Origin: Rhodococcus sp. UNC23MFCrub1.1
GTDB taxonomy: Bacteria > Actinomycetota > Actinomycetes > Mycobacteriales > Mycobacteriaceae
Direction of reading: 5' to 3'
Assembly: GCF_000686025.1 (NCBI RefSeq)
Contig: NZ_JMLQ01000005.1
Location: forward strand, 62,001-126,000
Length of the DNA: 64,000 bases
In this document: in pieces, positions 1-10,248 of the stretch
Layout: every line of letters begins with the position of its first letter
How positions within the stretch are numbered: position 1 is the stretch's first letter
Program-made: the position numbers and the translations under genes
Notes under the pieces: generated by a model
The model's database searches: none
What the model was told of the DNA's origin: nothing
The model's input: the letters and a program-made list of their open reading frames with translations, nothing else

Positions 1-517
1 ACGCGGATCCGGACGCGTAGAACGGAAAAGCGTTGCGCGGACCGGTGACCGAGAGTCTGTCTCCCACCTCGAGGGTGTGCATCTCGGCCGAACCGCCGCC
101 GCCGTCCGGTACCAGTCGCACCGCGATCGAGTACGCGTCCTTCTCGAGCGGGTCACCGCACAGCGAGTACTGCCGGCGACGCCCCGAGGGGAGCACGAGG
201 TCGAGGTGGCTGCCCGGATGCCACGGCGGGAGGTCGCCGCCGTCGACTCGGCGAAGCGTCAGCCCGACCACGTTCTCGTCCCGGCACAGCGTGAAACGCT
301 CGGAGACCGCCATCGTGTGCGTCCGCGTCTGGACCGGCGCCGCACGCGCCTTGTACTTCGAGTGATCCAGGATGGCGAACAGCTTGTCCAGCCCGTCCGT
401 GATCTGCGCCAGCGACTCGTCCATGCCGCCCTTGCCGAGCAGATCCTCGGGAATCGTCCGGGACGCGCGGTACTCGCGCACGGCCGCCATGGCTCGTGCG
501 AACGTGCGATCGCCCAT
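1..517 (-). CDS. PDR/VanB-type flavin oxidoreductase, N-terminal part (runs off window)
   Basis: The first 172 residues of a protein are visible; its C-terminus lies beyond base 1. Residues 115-123 read RQYSLCGDP, the flavin-binding RxYSL motif of ferredoxin-NADP reductase-type flavoproteins such as phthalate dioxygenase reductase and vanillate demethylase reductase. The preceding 60-110 stretch fits the FAD-binding beta barrel. The NAD-binding and 2Fe-2S domains expected for the family would lie outside the window. The ATG at 517 shares one base with the TGA of the upstream hydrolase gene, so the two are translationally coupled and probably work as reductase plus metal enzyme. The substrate is unknown. 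Confidence 0.8.
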   Translation of the reverse strand, partial: MGDRTFARAMAAVREYRASRTIPEDLLGKGGMDESLAQITDGLDKLFAILDHSKYKARAAPVQTRTHTMAVSERFTLCRDENVVGLTLRRVDGGDLPPWHPGSHLDLVLPSGRRRQYSLCGDPLEKDAYSIAVRLVPDGGGGSAEMHTLEVGDRLSVTGPRNAFPFYASGSA

Positions 518-1383
518 CAGACCGTGGCGGCCCTCGCCGCCGGGGAGGTGGCGAGGTACGCGACTGCCAACGAGGTGGATCCCTCCTTGGACGGGTGGTA
601 GTCCTTCCGCAGGTACCGCACGGACGCCTTGCCGACGGCCTTGGCGGTGGGGAACAACCCGCGCTGCGTGACGGCCCTGATCTGCTTCAGCGTGTAGCTG
701 CGCTGATCGTCCGTCAGCGTCGGATCGTTCTTCATGAGGAAGCGGAGACCGCGGCCCCACATGACCACGACGGTCGGTGCGACGAGAAGGTAGGTACGCG
801 TGCGGCGGAACCGACGCGTGTCGAAGTACTGCAACACGTCGTAGGCCACGGCGCGGTGCTCCACCTCCTCGGCCCCGTGCCAGCGCACGAGGTCCAACAT
901 GCGGGGATCCACGTCCGCCTCGTCCAGGCCCTTCTCCGTCAGCACCCACATGCCGAGGAACGACGTGAGGTGCTCGATGGCGGCGATGAGAGCCAGGCGC
1001 TCGACGAGGCTGTTCTTGGTGTTCGTCGACCTCTTGTCGAGAGCGACCCGGAAGACGTACTCCATCTGCTTCACGTACGGCGCCGGGTCCAGGCCCTGGT
1101 CGGCCAGGAACGTGTGAATGCCGGAGTGCGCCTGCGCGTGCATGGCCTCCTGGCCGATGAAGCCGATGACGTCGGCGCGCAGCTTCTCGTCGTGGATCAA
1201 CGGCAGCGCCTCCTTGAACACGCGCACGAACCACTCCTCGCCCTCGGGAAGGAACAGGTGCATCACGTTCATGAGGTGCGTGGCCAGGGGGTCACCGTCC
1301 ATGTAGTGCATGCGCATGGACTCCCAGTCGAACGAGACGTTGCGCGCCTGCAGGACGACGGGTCCTGGATCGTCGTTCATCAT
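517..1383 (-). CDS. Metal-dependent hydrolase family protein (ferritin-like, PF10118 type)
   Basis: A 288-residue protein resembling the predicted metal-dependent hydrolase family of actinobacteria. ExxH-type motifs typical of a helical di-metal site are visible: E79 and H82 in GQEAMHAQAH, E137-H138, and E172/E173 with H176 in GAEEVEHR. These suggest a ferritin-like di-iron site rather than a classical hydrolase. It is followed without a gap by a flavin reductase gene, which would suit an oxygenase-like reaction, but that is inference. Two adjacent ATG codons, 1383 and 1380, follow an AAAGGA ribosome site. The 150 bases upstream show no strong regulatory element. Confidence 0.75.
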   Translation of the reverse strand: MMNDDPGPVVLQARNVSFDWESMRMHYMDGDPLATHLMNVMHLFLPEGEEWFVRVFKEALPLIHDEKLRADVIGFIGQEAMHAQAHSGIHTFLADQGLDPAPYVKQMEYVFRVALDKRSTNTKNSLVERLALIAAIEHLTSFLGMWVLTEKGLDEADVDPRMLDLVRWHGAEEVEHRAVAYDVLQYFDTRRFRRTRTYLLVAPTVVVMWGRGLRFLMKNDPTLTDDQRSYTLKQIRAVTQRGLFPTAKAVGKASVRYLRKDYHPSKEGSTSLAVAYLATSPAARAATV

Positions 1384-1534
1384 CGGGTCCTTTCGTGGCT
1401 GATCATTCGATCATTCGCCGCAGAGCGCGAGTTCGGATCGGATCCACCGTGACGCTGTCCCCGATCACCACGTCCGGTCGTTTCCCCGTGAAACGCTACG
1501 CACCCTCGTGACATCGATCAATGGGCCCGGGGGT

Positions 1535-2080
1535 TCACCCGTAGGTGTCACGAGGTCCGCGACCCGACACGTGACGGTCGCCCTTCTTCCAACTGGGCGC
1601 AGCTGGGCCGGTGATACGGAGCGACGTGACCACACCGTGGCCCACGGACGCGGCGATCTTCGCGAGGATCTGCGACTGCATCAACCGCAACTGGGTCGCC
1701 CACGCCGTGGACTCCGCCGACACCGCCAGCACGCCGTCCCGGACGGACACCGGCTCCGCGTGTGCCGCGATGTCCTCACCCACCACCTGGGGCCACCGGC
1801 CGAGCACCGTGCCCTCGTCCACCTTCGCCGACCAGCCACGCGACGCGGCGAGCGTCTTCGCGAGCGACCCGAGTGCCTGCGGATCACGGTCGTCGGGCCT
1901 CGAACCGGACCAGGTGCGCGACCGTCGCGGCCGGCGTTGCGTCGACGCGCGACCCTGCCCCACGGCCTTGCCGTTGGCCTTGGCCGCCGCACGCGCGTTC
2001 TCGAGCGCACGCCGCGCGATGTCCGCTCCGCGCAGCGGGGGCTCGGCCGGATCGCTGCCGGACGGCGTCTCGTCCGTCAT
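1535..2080 (-). CDS. dciA: DUF721 protein, DciA-like replicative helicase loader
   Basis: This 181-residue protein carries the DUF721 domain in its C-terminal half, from about residue 75, with the [17 protein letters not shown] segment. Members of this family (DciA, Rv0004 in M. tuberculosis) load or stimulate the replicative helicase DnaB in bacteria without DnaC or DnaI. The N-terminal half is basic and low in complexity, which is usual in actinobacteria. Its ATG overlaps the recF stop codon (ATGA), so it is the last gene of the dnaN-gnd-recF-dciA run. The next gene downstream here is not gyrB, unlike the common actinobacterial order. Confidence 0.88.
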   Translation of the reverse strand: MTDETPSGSDPAEPPLRGADIARRALENARAAAKANGKAVGQGRASTQRRPRRSRTWSGSRPDDRDPQALGSLAKTLAASRGWSAKVDEGTVLGRWPQVVGEDIAAHAEPVSVRDGVLAVSAESTAWATQLRLMQSQILAKIAASVGHGVVTSLRITGPAAPSWKKGDRHVSGRGPRDTYG

Positions 2081-3342
2081 GACTCCTCCTCCACGTGGCT
2101 CGTGTCGACATCAGTATCGGACGTGCCTCCGACAGAATCCGACCCGGACACCTCGGTCAGTTCCGATCTGCGTGCACCCTCGGTCTCGTGGGCACGGACG
2201 TCCATGCGGCGCGCTCGCAACTCGGGCGGCACGTCCTCGGACACTGCCGCGGTCACCAACACCTGCTCCGCCGTCACCGCGACCCCCGCCAGGGCGGTCC
2301 GCCGCGCACGATCGAGTTCGGCGAAGACGTCGTCGAGGAGGAGCACGGGATCCGAACCCTCGGAACGCAGCAACTCGAAAGCGCCGAGCCGCAGGGACAG
2401 TGCGAAGGACCACGACTCGCCGTGACTCGCGAACCCCTTGGCAGGATCGGTTCCGAGTACGAGGTCGAGATCGTCACGATGCGGGCCGACGAGGGTGACA
2501 CCGCGTTCGATCTCCCGTGTCCGCATCACCGAGAGCTGTTGCAGGAAGGCTGCTTCGAGCACCTCGACGTCGTCCGGTTCCTCCGTTCGATCCAGCGCGA
2601 GCATCTCGGGGGGCATGGCGTCGGCGAGACTGCTCCGGTACGCGATGGCCGCAGGCCGCGACGACGGTGCGATCCGGCGGTAGGCGTCGACGACGAAGGG
2701 ACCGACGTCGCGTACCGCGCGCAGCCGGTGCTCCACGATCTCGGCACCGAAGCCGGCGAGCTGCCCGTCCCACACGTCGAGCGTGGCCAACGCGTTCGCG
2801 CCGTCGCTCGACGACGATCCGCGTCGCAGAACCCCGCTCGCGCTCTTGAGTAGCGCGGACCTCTGCCGGAGAACGCGGTCGTAATCCGCACGGACAGCGG
2901 CCATTCGAGGAGACCGCGCGACGATCAGCTCATCGAGGTAGCGGCGCCGCTCGCTCGGATCGCCGCGCACCATCGCCAGATCCTCGGGTGCGAACAGCAC
3001 CGTGTTCAGGATGCCCAGCACCTCCCGTGTCCGCCGCACCGGAGAAGTGTTGATGCGAGCGCGATTCGCCCGCCCGTCGTTGATCTCCACGTCGACGGTG
3101 AGCTCGCGACCGAGGTTGACGACGGACGCCCGCACGAGAGCGCGTTCCGCACCCGTCCGGACGAGCGGAGCATCGGCCGACACCCGGTGCGACGACAGCG
3201 TCGCGACGTACCCCAGTGCCTCGAGAATGTTGGTCTTCCCGTGGCCGTTGGGACCGACGAACACCGTCACCCCCGGCGCGAGATCCACCGAGAGTTGTTG
3301 CCAGGAACGAAAATCGACCAGGGTCGCCGAGCGGACGAACAC
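2077..3342 (-). CDS. recF: DNA replication and repair protein RecF
   Basis: A 421-residue SMC-like ATPase that helps load RecA at single-strand gaps. Walker A is GPNGHGKT at residues 30-37, close to the N-terminus as in all RecF proteins, and the Walker B segment [13 protein letters not shown] lies near residue 335. The start is a GTG directly abutting the TAA of gnd with no intergenic base. The gene ends in an ATGA overlap with dciA. The acidic Ser/Thr/Glu-rich tail after about residue 385 is longer than in many orthologs. Confidence 0.96.
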   Translation of the reverse strand: MFVRSATLVDFRSWQQLSVDLAPGVTVFVGPNGHGKTNILEALGYVATLSSHRVSADAPLVRTGAERALVRASVVNLGRELTVDVEINDGRANRARINTSPVRRTREVLGILNTVLFAPEDLAMVRGDPSERRRYLDELIVARSPRMAAVRADYDRVLRQRSALLKSASGVLRRGSSSSDGANALATLDVWDGQLAGFGAEIVEHRLRAVRDVGPFVVDAYRRIAPSSRPAAIAYRSSLADAMPPEMLALDRTEEPDDVEVLEAAFLQQLSVMRTREIERGVTLVGPHRDDLDLVLGTDPAKGFASHGESWSFALSLRLGAFELLRSEGSDPVLLLDDVFAELDRARRTALAGVAVTAEQVLVTAAVSEDVPPELRARRMDVRAHETEGARRSELTEVSGSDSVGGTSDTDVDTSHVEEES

Positions 3343-4248
3343 TTACGCGCCGGTGCTCTCCGTGTTGGGGGCACGCTGTACCGCGTGTCCACCGAACTGG
3401 TTGCGCAGCGCGGACACCGCCTTCATGGCGGGCGAATCCACCTGTCGCGACGCGAATCTCGCGAACAGTGCCGCGGAGATGACGGGAGCCGGCACCGAGT
3501 GTCGGATCGCCTCCTCGACGGTCCAGCGTCCTTCACCGGAATCCTGTGTGTAGCCGGAGATGTCGGTGAAGCCCGGATCTTCCTGCAGAGCCTTCACCAG
3601 GAGATCGAGCAGCCACGACCGCACGACGGTGCCCTTGGTCCACGCACGCACCACACCGGTGACGTCCTCGATGAGATCCTCCGCGGCAAGGAGTTCGTAC
3701 CCCTCCGCGTAGGCGTGCATGAGGCCGTACTCGATACCGTTGTGCACCATCTTCGCGTAGTGACCCGCGCCCACCGGGCCGGCGTGGACGAAGCCGTCCG
3801 CCCGCTCGCCCTCGGGACGCAACGCATCGAACACGGGCATGGCGCGCTCGACGTCCGCAGCAGCACCGCCGACCATGAGGCCGTACCCGTTCTCCAGGCC
3901 CCAGACGCCGCCCGAGACACCGGCGTCGACATAGCCGATGCCCTTCGCGGACAACAGTTCCGCGTGCACCGCGTCATCGGTGAAGCGCGAGTTGCCGCCG
4001 TCGATCACGAGGTCGCCCTCGGACAGCACGCCGGCCAGAGTGGTGACGGTGTCGCGTGTGACGGGACCGGACGGCACCATCACCCAGACGATGCGGGGAG
4101 CGGGGAGCGCGGCGGCGAGGGCCTCGAGCGACTCGACGTCGGTGACCTCCGGCCGCGGATCGTAACCGGTGACCTCGATGTCGTGGCGCCGCAGGCGCTC
4201 ACGCATGTTGAAGCCCATCTTGCCGAGACCGACCAACCCGATGTTCAT
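3343..4248 (-). CDS. gnd: 6-phosphogluconate dehydrogenase (decarboxylating), short NAD-type form
   Basis: Oxidative decarboxylation of 6-phosphogluconate to ribulose 5-phosphate in the pentose phosphate pathway. The protein has 301 residues, the length of the short GntZ/YqeC-like class rather than the 470-residue Gnd. The Rossmann motif GLVGLGKMG is at residues 4-12, and the catalytic helix reads GHYAKMVHNGIEYG with Lys and Asn conserved. I chose the ATG at 4248 because MNIGLVGLG begins the Rossmann fold and AAAGGAAG lies just upstream; a longer reading frame upstream overlaps dnaN out of frame. Its place between dnaN and recF is typical of Rhodococcus, Nocardia and Mycobacterium. Confidence 0.95.
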   Translation of the reverse strand: MNIGLVGLGKMGFNMRERLRRHDIEVTGYDPRPEVTDVESLEALAAALPAPRIVWVMVPSGPVTRDTVTTLAGVLSEGDLVIDGGNSRFTDDAVHAELLSAKGIGYVDAGVSGGVWGLENGYGLMVGGAAADVERAMPVFDALRPEGERADGFVHAGPVGAGHYAKMVHNGIEYGLMHAYAEGYELLAAEDLIEDVTGVVRAWTKGTVVRSWLLDLLVKALQEDPGFTDISGYTQDSGEGRWTVEEAIRHSVPAPVISAALFARFASRQVDSPAMKAVSALRNQFGGHAVQRAPNTESTGA

Positions 4249-4294
4249 GCGTGGCTTCCTTTCGATGGACCTGCGCCGGTGCCTCGCGAGCGAC

Positions 4295-5479
4295 TCAGCC
4301 CGGAAGGCGTACCGGCATGAGCAGGTACGTGTACGCACTCTTCGGTGCGCTGAACGTTCCGGTCTCGTCCGGCTCGAGTTCGTCCTCACCCGCCGGGCGC
4401 AGCACTGCGGGCCGGCTCGGTGTGGTGAACCCGAAGGACACCCGCTCGGAGTGCAGCGAGTTGAGACCGTCGATGAGATACCCCGGATTGAACGCGATCA
4501 CCAGGGGCTCGCCCTGGAAGTTCGCCTCGATCGACTCCTCGGCCCGGCCTGCATCGTCGCCGCCGGCGGACAGAGTGACCGTGTCGGCCGAGAACTCGAG
4601 GCGGACCTGCGCCCCACGCTCGGCGAGCAGAGCGACACGCTTGATGGCCTCGAGGAGGGGAGCGATGGGCACGCTGGCGACCGCGGTGTGCTCGGACGGC
4701 AGCAACTGCCGGAACTTCGGGAACTCTGCGTCGAGCAGGCGGGTGGTGGTGCGGCGGCCGTCGCTGACGATGCCCAGGAGGCCGTCGTTGCCGATGTGCG
4801 ATGCGGAGCCCAGAGCGAGCTCGACGCCCGACTCCGCGCCTCCGCCAATGCTTTTCGCGGACTCGGACAGGGTCTTGGCGGGGATGAGGACCGCCGCGGC
4901 CGTACCGGGTGCGGCCGGAGTCCAGTCGAGTTCGCGCACGGCGAGACGGAACCGGTCGGTAGCGGCGAGCACCACGGAGTCGCCGTCGATCTCCATGCGG
5001 ATACCGGTGAGCATCGGGAGCGTGTCGTCACGGCCCGCGGCGATGGCCACCTGGCTGATGGCCTCGGCGAACACGTCGACCGGGACGGTGCCCGTCTGCG
5101 ACGGCAGTTCGGGGAGTTGCGGGTAGTCCTCCACCGGCATCGTGGGAAGCGAGAACTTGGCACTGCCGCACGTGATGAGCACCTTGGTCCCGTCGACCGA
5201 GACGTCGACCGGCTTGTTCGGCAGCGAGCGCGTGATGTCGGCGAGCAGCTTGCCCGACACGAGCACCTGGCCTCCGCCGGCGACCTCCACGGGAACGCGT
5301 ACCTGGGCCGACACCTCGTAGTCGAAGCCGGAGACCGTCAGTCCGGAGTCGTCGACCGACAGCAGCACACCGCCGAGGACGGGAACCGCGGGACGGGACG
5401 GGAGTGATCGCGCCACCCAGGCCACCGAATCGGAAAAATCTTCTCGAGCAACTCGAAACTTCACACTGCCAAGCTCCAT
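4295..5479 (-). CDS. dnaN: DNA polymerase III beta subunit (sliding clamp)
   Basis: A 394-residue DnaN, the ring-shaped processivity clamp of the replicative polymerase. The N-terminus [17 protein letters not shown] and the segment [15 protein letters not shown] match the first clamp domain; the C-terminus ends in the [10 protein letters not shown] motif that closes the third domain. The ATG at 5479 is preceded by GAGAGGATC; the in-frame extension further upstream runs into the origin and is not protein-like. The gene follows the origin-containing gap downstream of dnaA. Confidence 0.96.
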   Translation of the reverse strand: MELGSVKFRVAREDFSDSVAWVARSLPSRPAVPVLGGVLLSVDDSGLTVSGFDYEVSAQVRVPVEVAGGGQVLVSGKLLADITRSLPNKPVDVSVDGTKVLITCGSAKFSLPTMPVEDYPQLPELPSQTGTVPVDVFAEAISQVAIAAGRDDTLPMLTGIRMEIDGDSVVLAATDRFRLAVRELDWTPAAPGTAAAVLIPAKTLSESAKSIGGGAESGVELALGSASHIGNDGLLGIVSDGRRTTTRLLDAEFPKFRQLLPSEHTAVASVPIAPLLEAIKRVALLAERGAQVRLEFSADTVTLSAGGDDAGRAEESIEANFQGEPLVIAFNPGYLIDGLNSLHSERVSFGFTTPSRPAVLRPAGEDELEPDETGTFSAPKSAYTYLLMPVRLPG

Positions 5480-5599
5480 CGCCCGGTTGATCCTCTCGCT
5501 GACCTGCTCCACACGAGTCGGTGGGCAAACCACACCGTATGCCCTCGAGCGCGTGCTGAAAAGTCGGGGTTGGTCTCGATCCGAGGCCTCGGAGGCGGT

Positions 5600-5860
5600 T
5601 GTGAATGGATCCGTCCCCACCCTGTTTTTAAAGAGATGTTCCTAGGAAGAAATACAAGCAGTAGTCATAGGTCCTGTGGAATCTGTGGACCGACCCTGTC
5701 CGGTGCTGGTGGCACGGCGTGGCGGCTCGAGGATGAACCCGGGCATCACGACGGGCTCGGTGCGGGTCACATGTGGACGGACGGTGGACTCGGTGCGAAC
5801 TACAGATTTCATCCCCGGGGTATCCACGTTATTCACACAGTTGTCCACAGGTGTGTATCG
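5600..5860. other. oriC: Chromosomal origin region between dnaA and dnaN
   Basis: The 498-bp gene-free gap between dnaA and dnaN (5480-5977) has the make-up of an actinobacterial oriC. A DnaA box TTGTCCACA lies at 5841-5849, a one-mismatch box TTATTCACA at 5829-5837 and a weaker GTATCCACG at 5820-5828. Reverse-strand box-like TGTGGA motifs occur at 5675, 5684 and 5772. An AT-rich stretch at about 5622-5670, rare in this GC-rich DNA, is the likely unwinding element. DnaA boxes in high-GC actinobacteria are often degenerate, so the count is approximate. Confidence 0.8.
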
Positions 5861-5977
5861 AGCAGAATCGGCCCGGATCCCGGCCGAACTCGTCTCCCTT
5901 CGGGGCTCCGTACCGACGAGAACGGCCGCCCGCATCGCCGCGGGGGCGAGTCGAACGGCCGTGGACACTCGGAGGGG

Positions 5978-7540
5978 TCAGCGCTTGGAGCGCTGCTTCA
6001 CGCGAGCGGTGAGCTCCTGCACCTGGTTGTACGTACGGTGCCGCTCGGCCATCTCCTTGCGGATCTTCTTGTCGGCGTACATGACGGTGGTGTGGTCACG
6101 GCCGAACGTCTGACCGATCTTGGGCAGCGACAGATCGGTCAGCTCGCGGCACAGATACATCGCGATCTGTCGCGCTTGCGCCAGCGCGCGGGCCTTGCCG
6201 GGGCCGCACAGTTCCTCGATCGAGGTGTCGAAGTACTCCGCGGTGACGGCCATGATCGTCGCCGCCGTGATCTCCAGTCCCGTCGAGTCCGGCATCAGAT
6301 CTCGGAGAACGGCCTCGGCGAGCGCGGTGTCCAGGTTGTGCCCGTTGAGCGACGCGAAGGCCGTGACTCGGATGAGCGCGCCCTCGAGCTCACGGATGTT
6401 CCGCTCGATCCGGCTCGCGATGAGTTCGAGCACCTCGTGGGGCACGTCGAGGCGGTCCATCTGCGCCTTCTTGCTCAGGATCGCGATACGCGTCTCGAGC
6501 TCGGGCGGTTGCACGTCGGTGATGAGGCCCCACTCGAAGCGGGTGCGCAGTCGTTCCTCGAGGGTCGCGAGCTGCTTGGGCGGCCGATCGGAGGAGACCA
6601 CGATCTGCTTGTTCGCGTTGTGCAGCGTGTTGAAGGTGTGGAAGAACTCCTCCTGGATACCTTCCTTGCCCTCGATGAACTGGATGTCGTCGACCAGCAG
6701 GACGTCCGTCTCGCGGTAGCGGCGCTTGAACGCGACCTTGCGGTCGTCTCGAAGGCTGTTGATGAAGTCGTTGGTGAACTCCTCGGTGGACACGTACTTC
6801 ACACGCATGCCGGGAAACAGACGTTGGGCGTAGTGGCCGGCGGCGTGCAGCAGGTGCGTCTTCCCCAGTCCGGACGCACCCCAGACGAACAGCGGGTTGT
6901 ACGCCCGCGCCGGAGCCTCCGCGATGGCGACGGCGGCCGCGTGGGCGAACCGGTTGGAGGCGCCGATGACGAAGGTGTCGAACGTGTACTTCGCGTTGAG
7001 GCTGGTGCTGCCCGTCGGAGTGGACGTCGAGCGCGGCGGCACCGTGTACGAGGTGGGCCACGAGTTCTGGACGCTGGTCAGAGCGTCCCGGTCGTCGTCG
7101 ACCTCCTCGTGATCGCCGTAGTCACTGCTCTCGGAGTCGGACGGCTCGCCCGCGGTGGACTCGGTGAGCAGGCGCCGGCGATACACGGGTGCACTGTGTG
7201 CGGTGTCGGGGCGACGTTCGGTGTCGACGGGCGTGGGAACGTCCGAGAGGTCGGCGTCGGCTCCGGGCGCCAGCCGGACACCGAGCCCCTCGACCGGGCG
7301 GTCGAGGTGGCGACCGAGGGCCGCGAGGATGGGTTCACGCAGACCGCGCTCGACCGCCTCCTGCGCGATCGGCGACGGAACCGAGAGCAGAGCGAAACCT
7401 TGCGCCAGAGTGATGGGGCGGACGAGAGCGAGCCACGCCTTCTGGGCGCGAGACAGGGAGGACCCCGAATTCGACTCCGCCGTGAGCTCGGCGACGACGC
7501 TCGGCCATACAGCGGCCAAGACGTCCGGATCGTCCTCCAC
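5978..7540 (-). CDS. dnaA: Chromosomal replication initiator protein DnaA
   Basis: A 520-residue DnaA. The N-terminal helicase and DnaA interaction domain (about residues 1-95) is followed by an acidic linker, then the AAA+ domain with Walker [10 protein letters not shown] at residues 221-229 and Walker [15 protein letters not shown]. The C-terminal HTH domain carries the signature [14 protein letters not shown]. The GTG at 7540 is supported by GGGGAGG five bases upstream and by the [12 protein letters not shown] opening shared with relatives. DnaA boxes occur both upstream (7649-7668) and downstream (5820-5849), consistent with autoregulation and origin recognition. Confidence 0.97.
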   Translation of the reverse strand: MEDDPDVLAAVWPSVVAELTAESNSGSSLSRAQKAWLALVRPITLAQGFALLSVPSPIAQEAVERGLREPILAALGRHLDRPVEGLGVRLAPGADADLSDVPTPVDTERRPDTAHSAPVYRRRLLTESTAGEPSDSESSDYGDHEEVDDDRDALTSVQNSWPTSYTVPPRSTSTPTGSTSLNAKYTFDTFVIGASNRFAHAAAVAIAEAPARAYNPLFVWGASGLGKTHLLHAAGHYAQRLFPGMRVKYVSTEEFTNDFINSLRDDRKVAFKRRYRETDVLLVDDIQFIEGKEGIQEEFFHTFNTLHNANKQIVVSSDRPPKQLATLEERLRTRFEWGLITDVQPPELETRIAILSKKAQMDRLDVPHEVLELIASRIERNIRELEGALIRVTAFASLNGHNLDTALAEAVLRDLMPDSTGLEITAATIMAVTAEYFDTSIEELCGPGKARALAQARQIAMYLCRELTDLSLPKIGQTFGRDHTTVMYADKKIRKEMAERHRTYNQVQELTARVKQRSKR

Positions 7541-8089
7541 GGTGCCTCCCCAGGGCCGTGGCGTGACCGCGGCCGTCGATGATGCTGCGGTGCCTCGAGG
7601 GCCCCGCCGACGACACGAATATGCCACCCGACCTGTGTTTCCACATAATTATCCACAGCTGTGGACAAACGACACCGGTGTAGCTCGACGGCATCTCGCA
7701 CGGAGACGGGCCGGAGCAGCGGCGTTCTGACCTGCGGCGATGCAGAGCCTTGGTGAGAGATCCCCACCGACGGGGCGAGACGTCGTCACCCGCACAGCGA
7801 AGTTAGCAGGCTCGTGGGTGCACAACAAGACGAACGGTCCTCTCCTGCCTCCGAGAGGTCGTCGTCGTGCTCGAGGCGTGTCATCGTGACAGGAGCACCG
7901 TCCCCGGGGTAGCGCGGTTTGACCTCGTTCGACGCCGTCAGTACCCTCGAACGGTCACCCGCGACATGCGTGGATCGGTCCTGCCGTTCTCCTGCGCGAG
8001 TGGCCACCGAACTCGAGTTCGCCGAACTCGCGACCATCAGCACACCACTGGCAGTCCTCGGGGCTGCCGATATTTCGAGGAGTACCACC
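7541..8089. promoter_or_regulatory. dnaA/rpmH divergent intergenic region
   Basis: This 549-bp gap separates the leftward dnaA from the rightward rpmH-rnpA-yidD-yidC-jag run, so it must hold promoters for both. It contains a perfect DnaA box TTATCCACA at 7649-7657 and an inverted TTGTCCACA box at 7660-7668, which together make an almost perfect palindrome about 110 bases upstream of the dnaA start. I could not identify -35 and -10 elements with confidence. Confidence 0.7.
7649..7668. promoter_or_regulatory. Inverted DnaA box pair upstream of dnaA
   Basis: Two DnaA boxes face each other with two bases between them: TTATCCACA on the plus strand and TTGTCCACA on the minus strand. The position in the dnaA leader suggests DnaA autorepression or a second origin subregion. 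The boxes are directly visible; their function is inferred. Confidence 0.8.
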
Positions 8090-8233
8090 GTGGCCAAGGG
8101 CAAGCGGACGTTCCAGCCGAACAACCGTCGTCGTGCACGCGTGCACGGTTTCCGTCTGCGCATGCGCACGCGTGCCGGTCGCGCGATCGTGTCGGCTCGT
8201 CGCGGCAAGGGCCGCGCGTCGCTGACCGCCTGA
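8090..8233 (+). CDS. rpmH: 50S ribosomal protein L34
   Basis: A 47-residue, strongly basic protein with the L34 pattern [21 protein letters not shown] and an [11 protein letters not shown] tail. It is a structural protein of the large ribosomal subunit. The start is a GTG at 8090 preceded by GAGGAG nine bases upstream; a longer frame exists but is not conserved-looking. It heads the rpmH-rnpA-yidD-yidC-jag cluster next to the origin. Confidence 0.97.
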   Translation: MAKGKRTFQPNNRRRARVHGFRLRMRTRAGRAIVSARRGKGRASLTA

Positions 8234-8257
8234 TTTCCCGGTAACCGGAACGCTCGG

Positions 8258-8680
8258 GTGTTACCTGAGCAGCATCGGCTGCACCAGTCGTCGGATTTCC
8301 AGGCGACGGTGCGCCGCGGCCGCCGCACAGGACGCCACGACATCGTCGTGCACCTGAGGTTCCGGGGGGACGAGAACGCTCTCGTCTCTTCCGGACACCC
8401 GCGTTTCGGGCTCGTGGTCAGTAAAGCAGTGGGGCCGGCGGTGACTCGACACAGAGTCGCACGCCGGCTTCGTCATATCTGCAGCTCGATGCTTCCTCTC
8501 GTCGAGTCGGATGTCGACGTGGTCGTGCGGGCACTGCCCGGCGCAGCGACCGCGGCGTCCTCCGAACTCGAACGCCAGCTGGCGTCGGGTCTGCGACGAC
8601 TCGGAGCGATGCGCGCGATGAACTCCTCTCACCCGGTTCCCGCCGAGCGCCCCCGCGCCCTCGGCCGGTCCGAGACGTGA
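8258..8680 (+). CDS. rnpA: Ribonuclease P protein component
   Basis: A 140-residue basic protein that assists the RNase P RNA in tRNA 5' maturation. The family motif around the RNR box appears as VSKAVGPAVTRHRVARRLRHI, and the start HRLHQSSDF is typical. The GTG at 8258 is the first in-frame start after rpmH. The stop overlaps the yidD start (GTGATG), which indicates coupling. The C-terminal 20 residues are low-complexity. Confidence 0.95.
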   Translation: MLPEQHRLHQSSDFQATVRRGRRTGRHDIVVHLRFRGDENALVSSGHPRFGLVVSKAVGPAVTRHRVARRLRHICSSMLPLVESDVDVVVRALPGAATAASSELERQLASGLRRLGAMRAMNSSHPVPAERPRALGRSET

Positions 8681-9069
8681 TGACGGAGTCCGCGAATCCG
8701 GTCCCGGTCGAGCCTGCGTCCGACCGGAGCCTCCTGCGTCGGCTGATGTCTCTCCCGGCCCGATCGGTCATCCTCATCATCGAGGGGTACCGGTCCTACA
8801 TCTCCCCTCTTCGCCTTCCGACGTGTCGATTCACGCCGACGTGCAGTGAGTACGCCGTGGAGGCGCTCCGCACCCGTGGGTTCGTCGTCGGTGCCGTTCT
8901 GGCGGTCGTCCGCCTCCTGAAGTGCGCGCCCTGGCACCCTGGTGGGTGGGATCCCGTTCCACCCCCGCGTCGTCTCCGGGGTGGTGCCGACGCGGTGCCC
9001 ACCGACACCGACCACGCTTGCCCGCAGTCTCGTGACCCCGTGAGGGTGAATCAACAGAGGAGTACATAG
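8677..9069 (+). CDS. yidD: Membrane protein insertion efficiency factor YidD
   Basis: A 130-residue protein. The core [23 protein letters not shown], interrupted only by its usual prolines, and the later [13 protein letters not shown] motif define the YidD (haemolytic domain, DUF37) family. These proteins assist YidC-dependent membrane insertion at the inner face of the membrane. Three conserved cysteines are present. The start is GTG 8677 or ATG 8680, both overlapping the rnpA stop. The C-terminal 35 residues past the domain are not conserved in sequence. Confidence 0.93.
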   Translation: MMTESANPVPVEPASDRSLLRRLMSLPARSVILIIEGYRSYISPLRLPTCRFTPTCSEYAVEALRTRGFVVGAVLAVVRLLKCAPWHPGGWDPVPPPRRLRGGADAVPTDTDHACPQSRDPVRVNQQRST

Positions 9070-9073
9070 AGCC

Positions 9074-10177
9074 GTGCTCGACTTCATCTACTACCCGGTA
9101 TCCGGAATTCTCTGGGTCTGGCACAAAGTGTTCGGCGCCGTGCTCGGCGCGGACAGCGGTTTCGCCTGGGCGCTGTCCGTGGTGTTCCTCGTCTTCACAC
9201 TGCGTCTGATCCTCTACAAGCCCTTCGTCAAGCAGGTGCGGACGACGCGCCAGATGCAGGAACTTCAGCCGCAGATCAAGGCTCTGCAGAAGAAGTACGG
9301 CAAGGACCGTCAGAAGCTGGCCGTGGAGATGCAGAAGCTCCAGAAGGAGCACGGCTTCAACCCGATCATGGGTTGCCTCCCCGTGCTCGCACAGGCGCCG
9401 GTGTTCATCGGCCTGTTCCACGTGCTCCGGTCGTTCAACCGCACCGGCACCGGAATCGGGCAGCTGGGTCTGAGCCCGGAGGTCAACGCCGAGACTCCGA
9501 ACTACTTCTTCAGCGTCGAGGACGTCCAGTCCTTCCTGTCGGCACGTCTGTTCGGTGCGCCCATCTCGGCGGCCATCACGTCACCCGAGTCGCAGCTGCG
9601 CGCGTTCGAGCCGTTCGGCGGCATCCCGTCGATCGGTCCGATCCTCGCCGTCTCGATCCCGCTGATGATCATCGCCAGCATCGCGACCCACCTGAACTCG
9701 CGCGCGTCGGTGGCGCGTCAGAGCGAGGCAGCTGCGGCCAACCCGCAGTCCGCGATCATGAACAAGCTCGCCCTGTACGTGTTCCCGCTCGGCGTGCTCG
9801 TCGGTGGCCCGTTCCTCCCCGTGGCCATCCTCCTGTACTGGGTGAGCAACAACGTGTGGACCTACGCGCAGCAGCACCTCGTCTTCGGTCGCATCGACAA
9901 GGAAGAGGCGGCGAAGAAGGAAGCCGCTCTGGAGCGCCGGAACGAGAACGCTCCGAAGCCCGGTGCGCGCCCTGACGCTCTGAAGAAGAAGCCGGCACCG
10001 GGAGCCAAGCCCACCCGCGCCGTCGCGGCAGAATCGACCACGGACACCGGCAGTGACACGGCATCATCGGAGTCGAACCCGACACCGGGCACCGCGGCCA
10101 CCAACGGCGCCACCACTCCTCGGAAGAAGAAGACTCCTCCCGGCAAGGTGCGACCCAAGCAGCAGAAGCGCCGCTGA
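9074..10177 (+). CDS. yidC: Membrane protein insertase YidC
   Basis: A 367-residue insertase for integral membrane proteins, of the Gram-positive length class without the large periplasmic domain. Hydrophobic segments occur near residues 25-47, 97-115, 185-210 and 228-255. The cytoplasmic loop [21 protein letters not shown] and the [20 protein letters not shown] segment are diagnostic. The last 90 residues are Lys/Pro/Thr-rich and end in a basic tail, as in other actinobacterial YidC proteins where the tail contacts the ribosome. The GTG start at 9074 follows GAGGAG. Confidence 0.96.
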   Translation: MLDFIYYPVSGILWVWHKVFGAVLGADSGFAWALSVVFLVFTLRLILYKPFVKQVRTTRQMQELQPQIKALQKKYGKDRQKLAVEMQKLQKEHGFNPIMGCLPVLAQAPVFIGLFHVLRSFNRTGTGIGQLGLSPEVNAETPNYFFSVEDVQSFLSARLFGAPISAAITSPESQLRAFEPFGGIPSIGPILAVSIPLMIIASIATHLNSRASVARQSEAAAANPQSAIMNKLALYVFPLGVLVGGPFLPVAILLYWVSNNVWTYAQQHLVFGRIDKEEAAKKEAALERRNENAPKPGARPDALKKKPAPGAKPTRAVAAESTTDTGSDTASSESNPTPGTAATNGATTPRKKKTPPGKVRPKQQKRR

Positions 10178-10248
10178 TCCGGCCGTCGTGACCCTGCCGG
10201 TCCGCCCGCGGACCAGAACCACGTGAAGTGATACGAGTGCGAACGGAA

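Noticed and set aside
1480..1494. parS-like inverted repeat GTTTC-n5-GAAAC between dciA and the hydrolase gene
   Set aside because: The center has an extra base and lacks the ACGT core, so it does not fit the parS consensus.
5570..7582. Long plus-strand open frame opposite dnaA
   Set aside because: It is antisense to a clear dnaA gene and covers the origin; this is a GC-rich shadow frame with no protein-like features.
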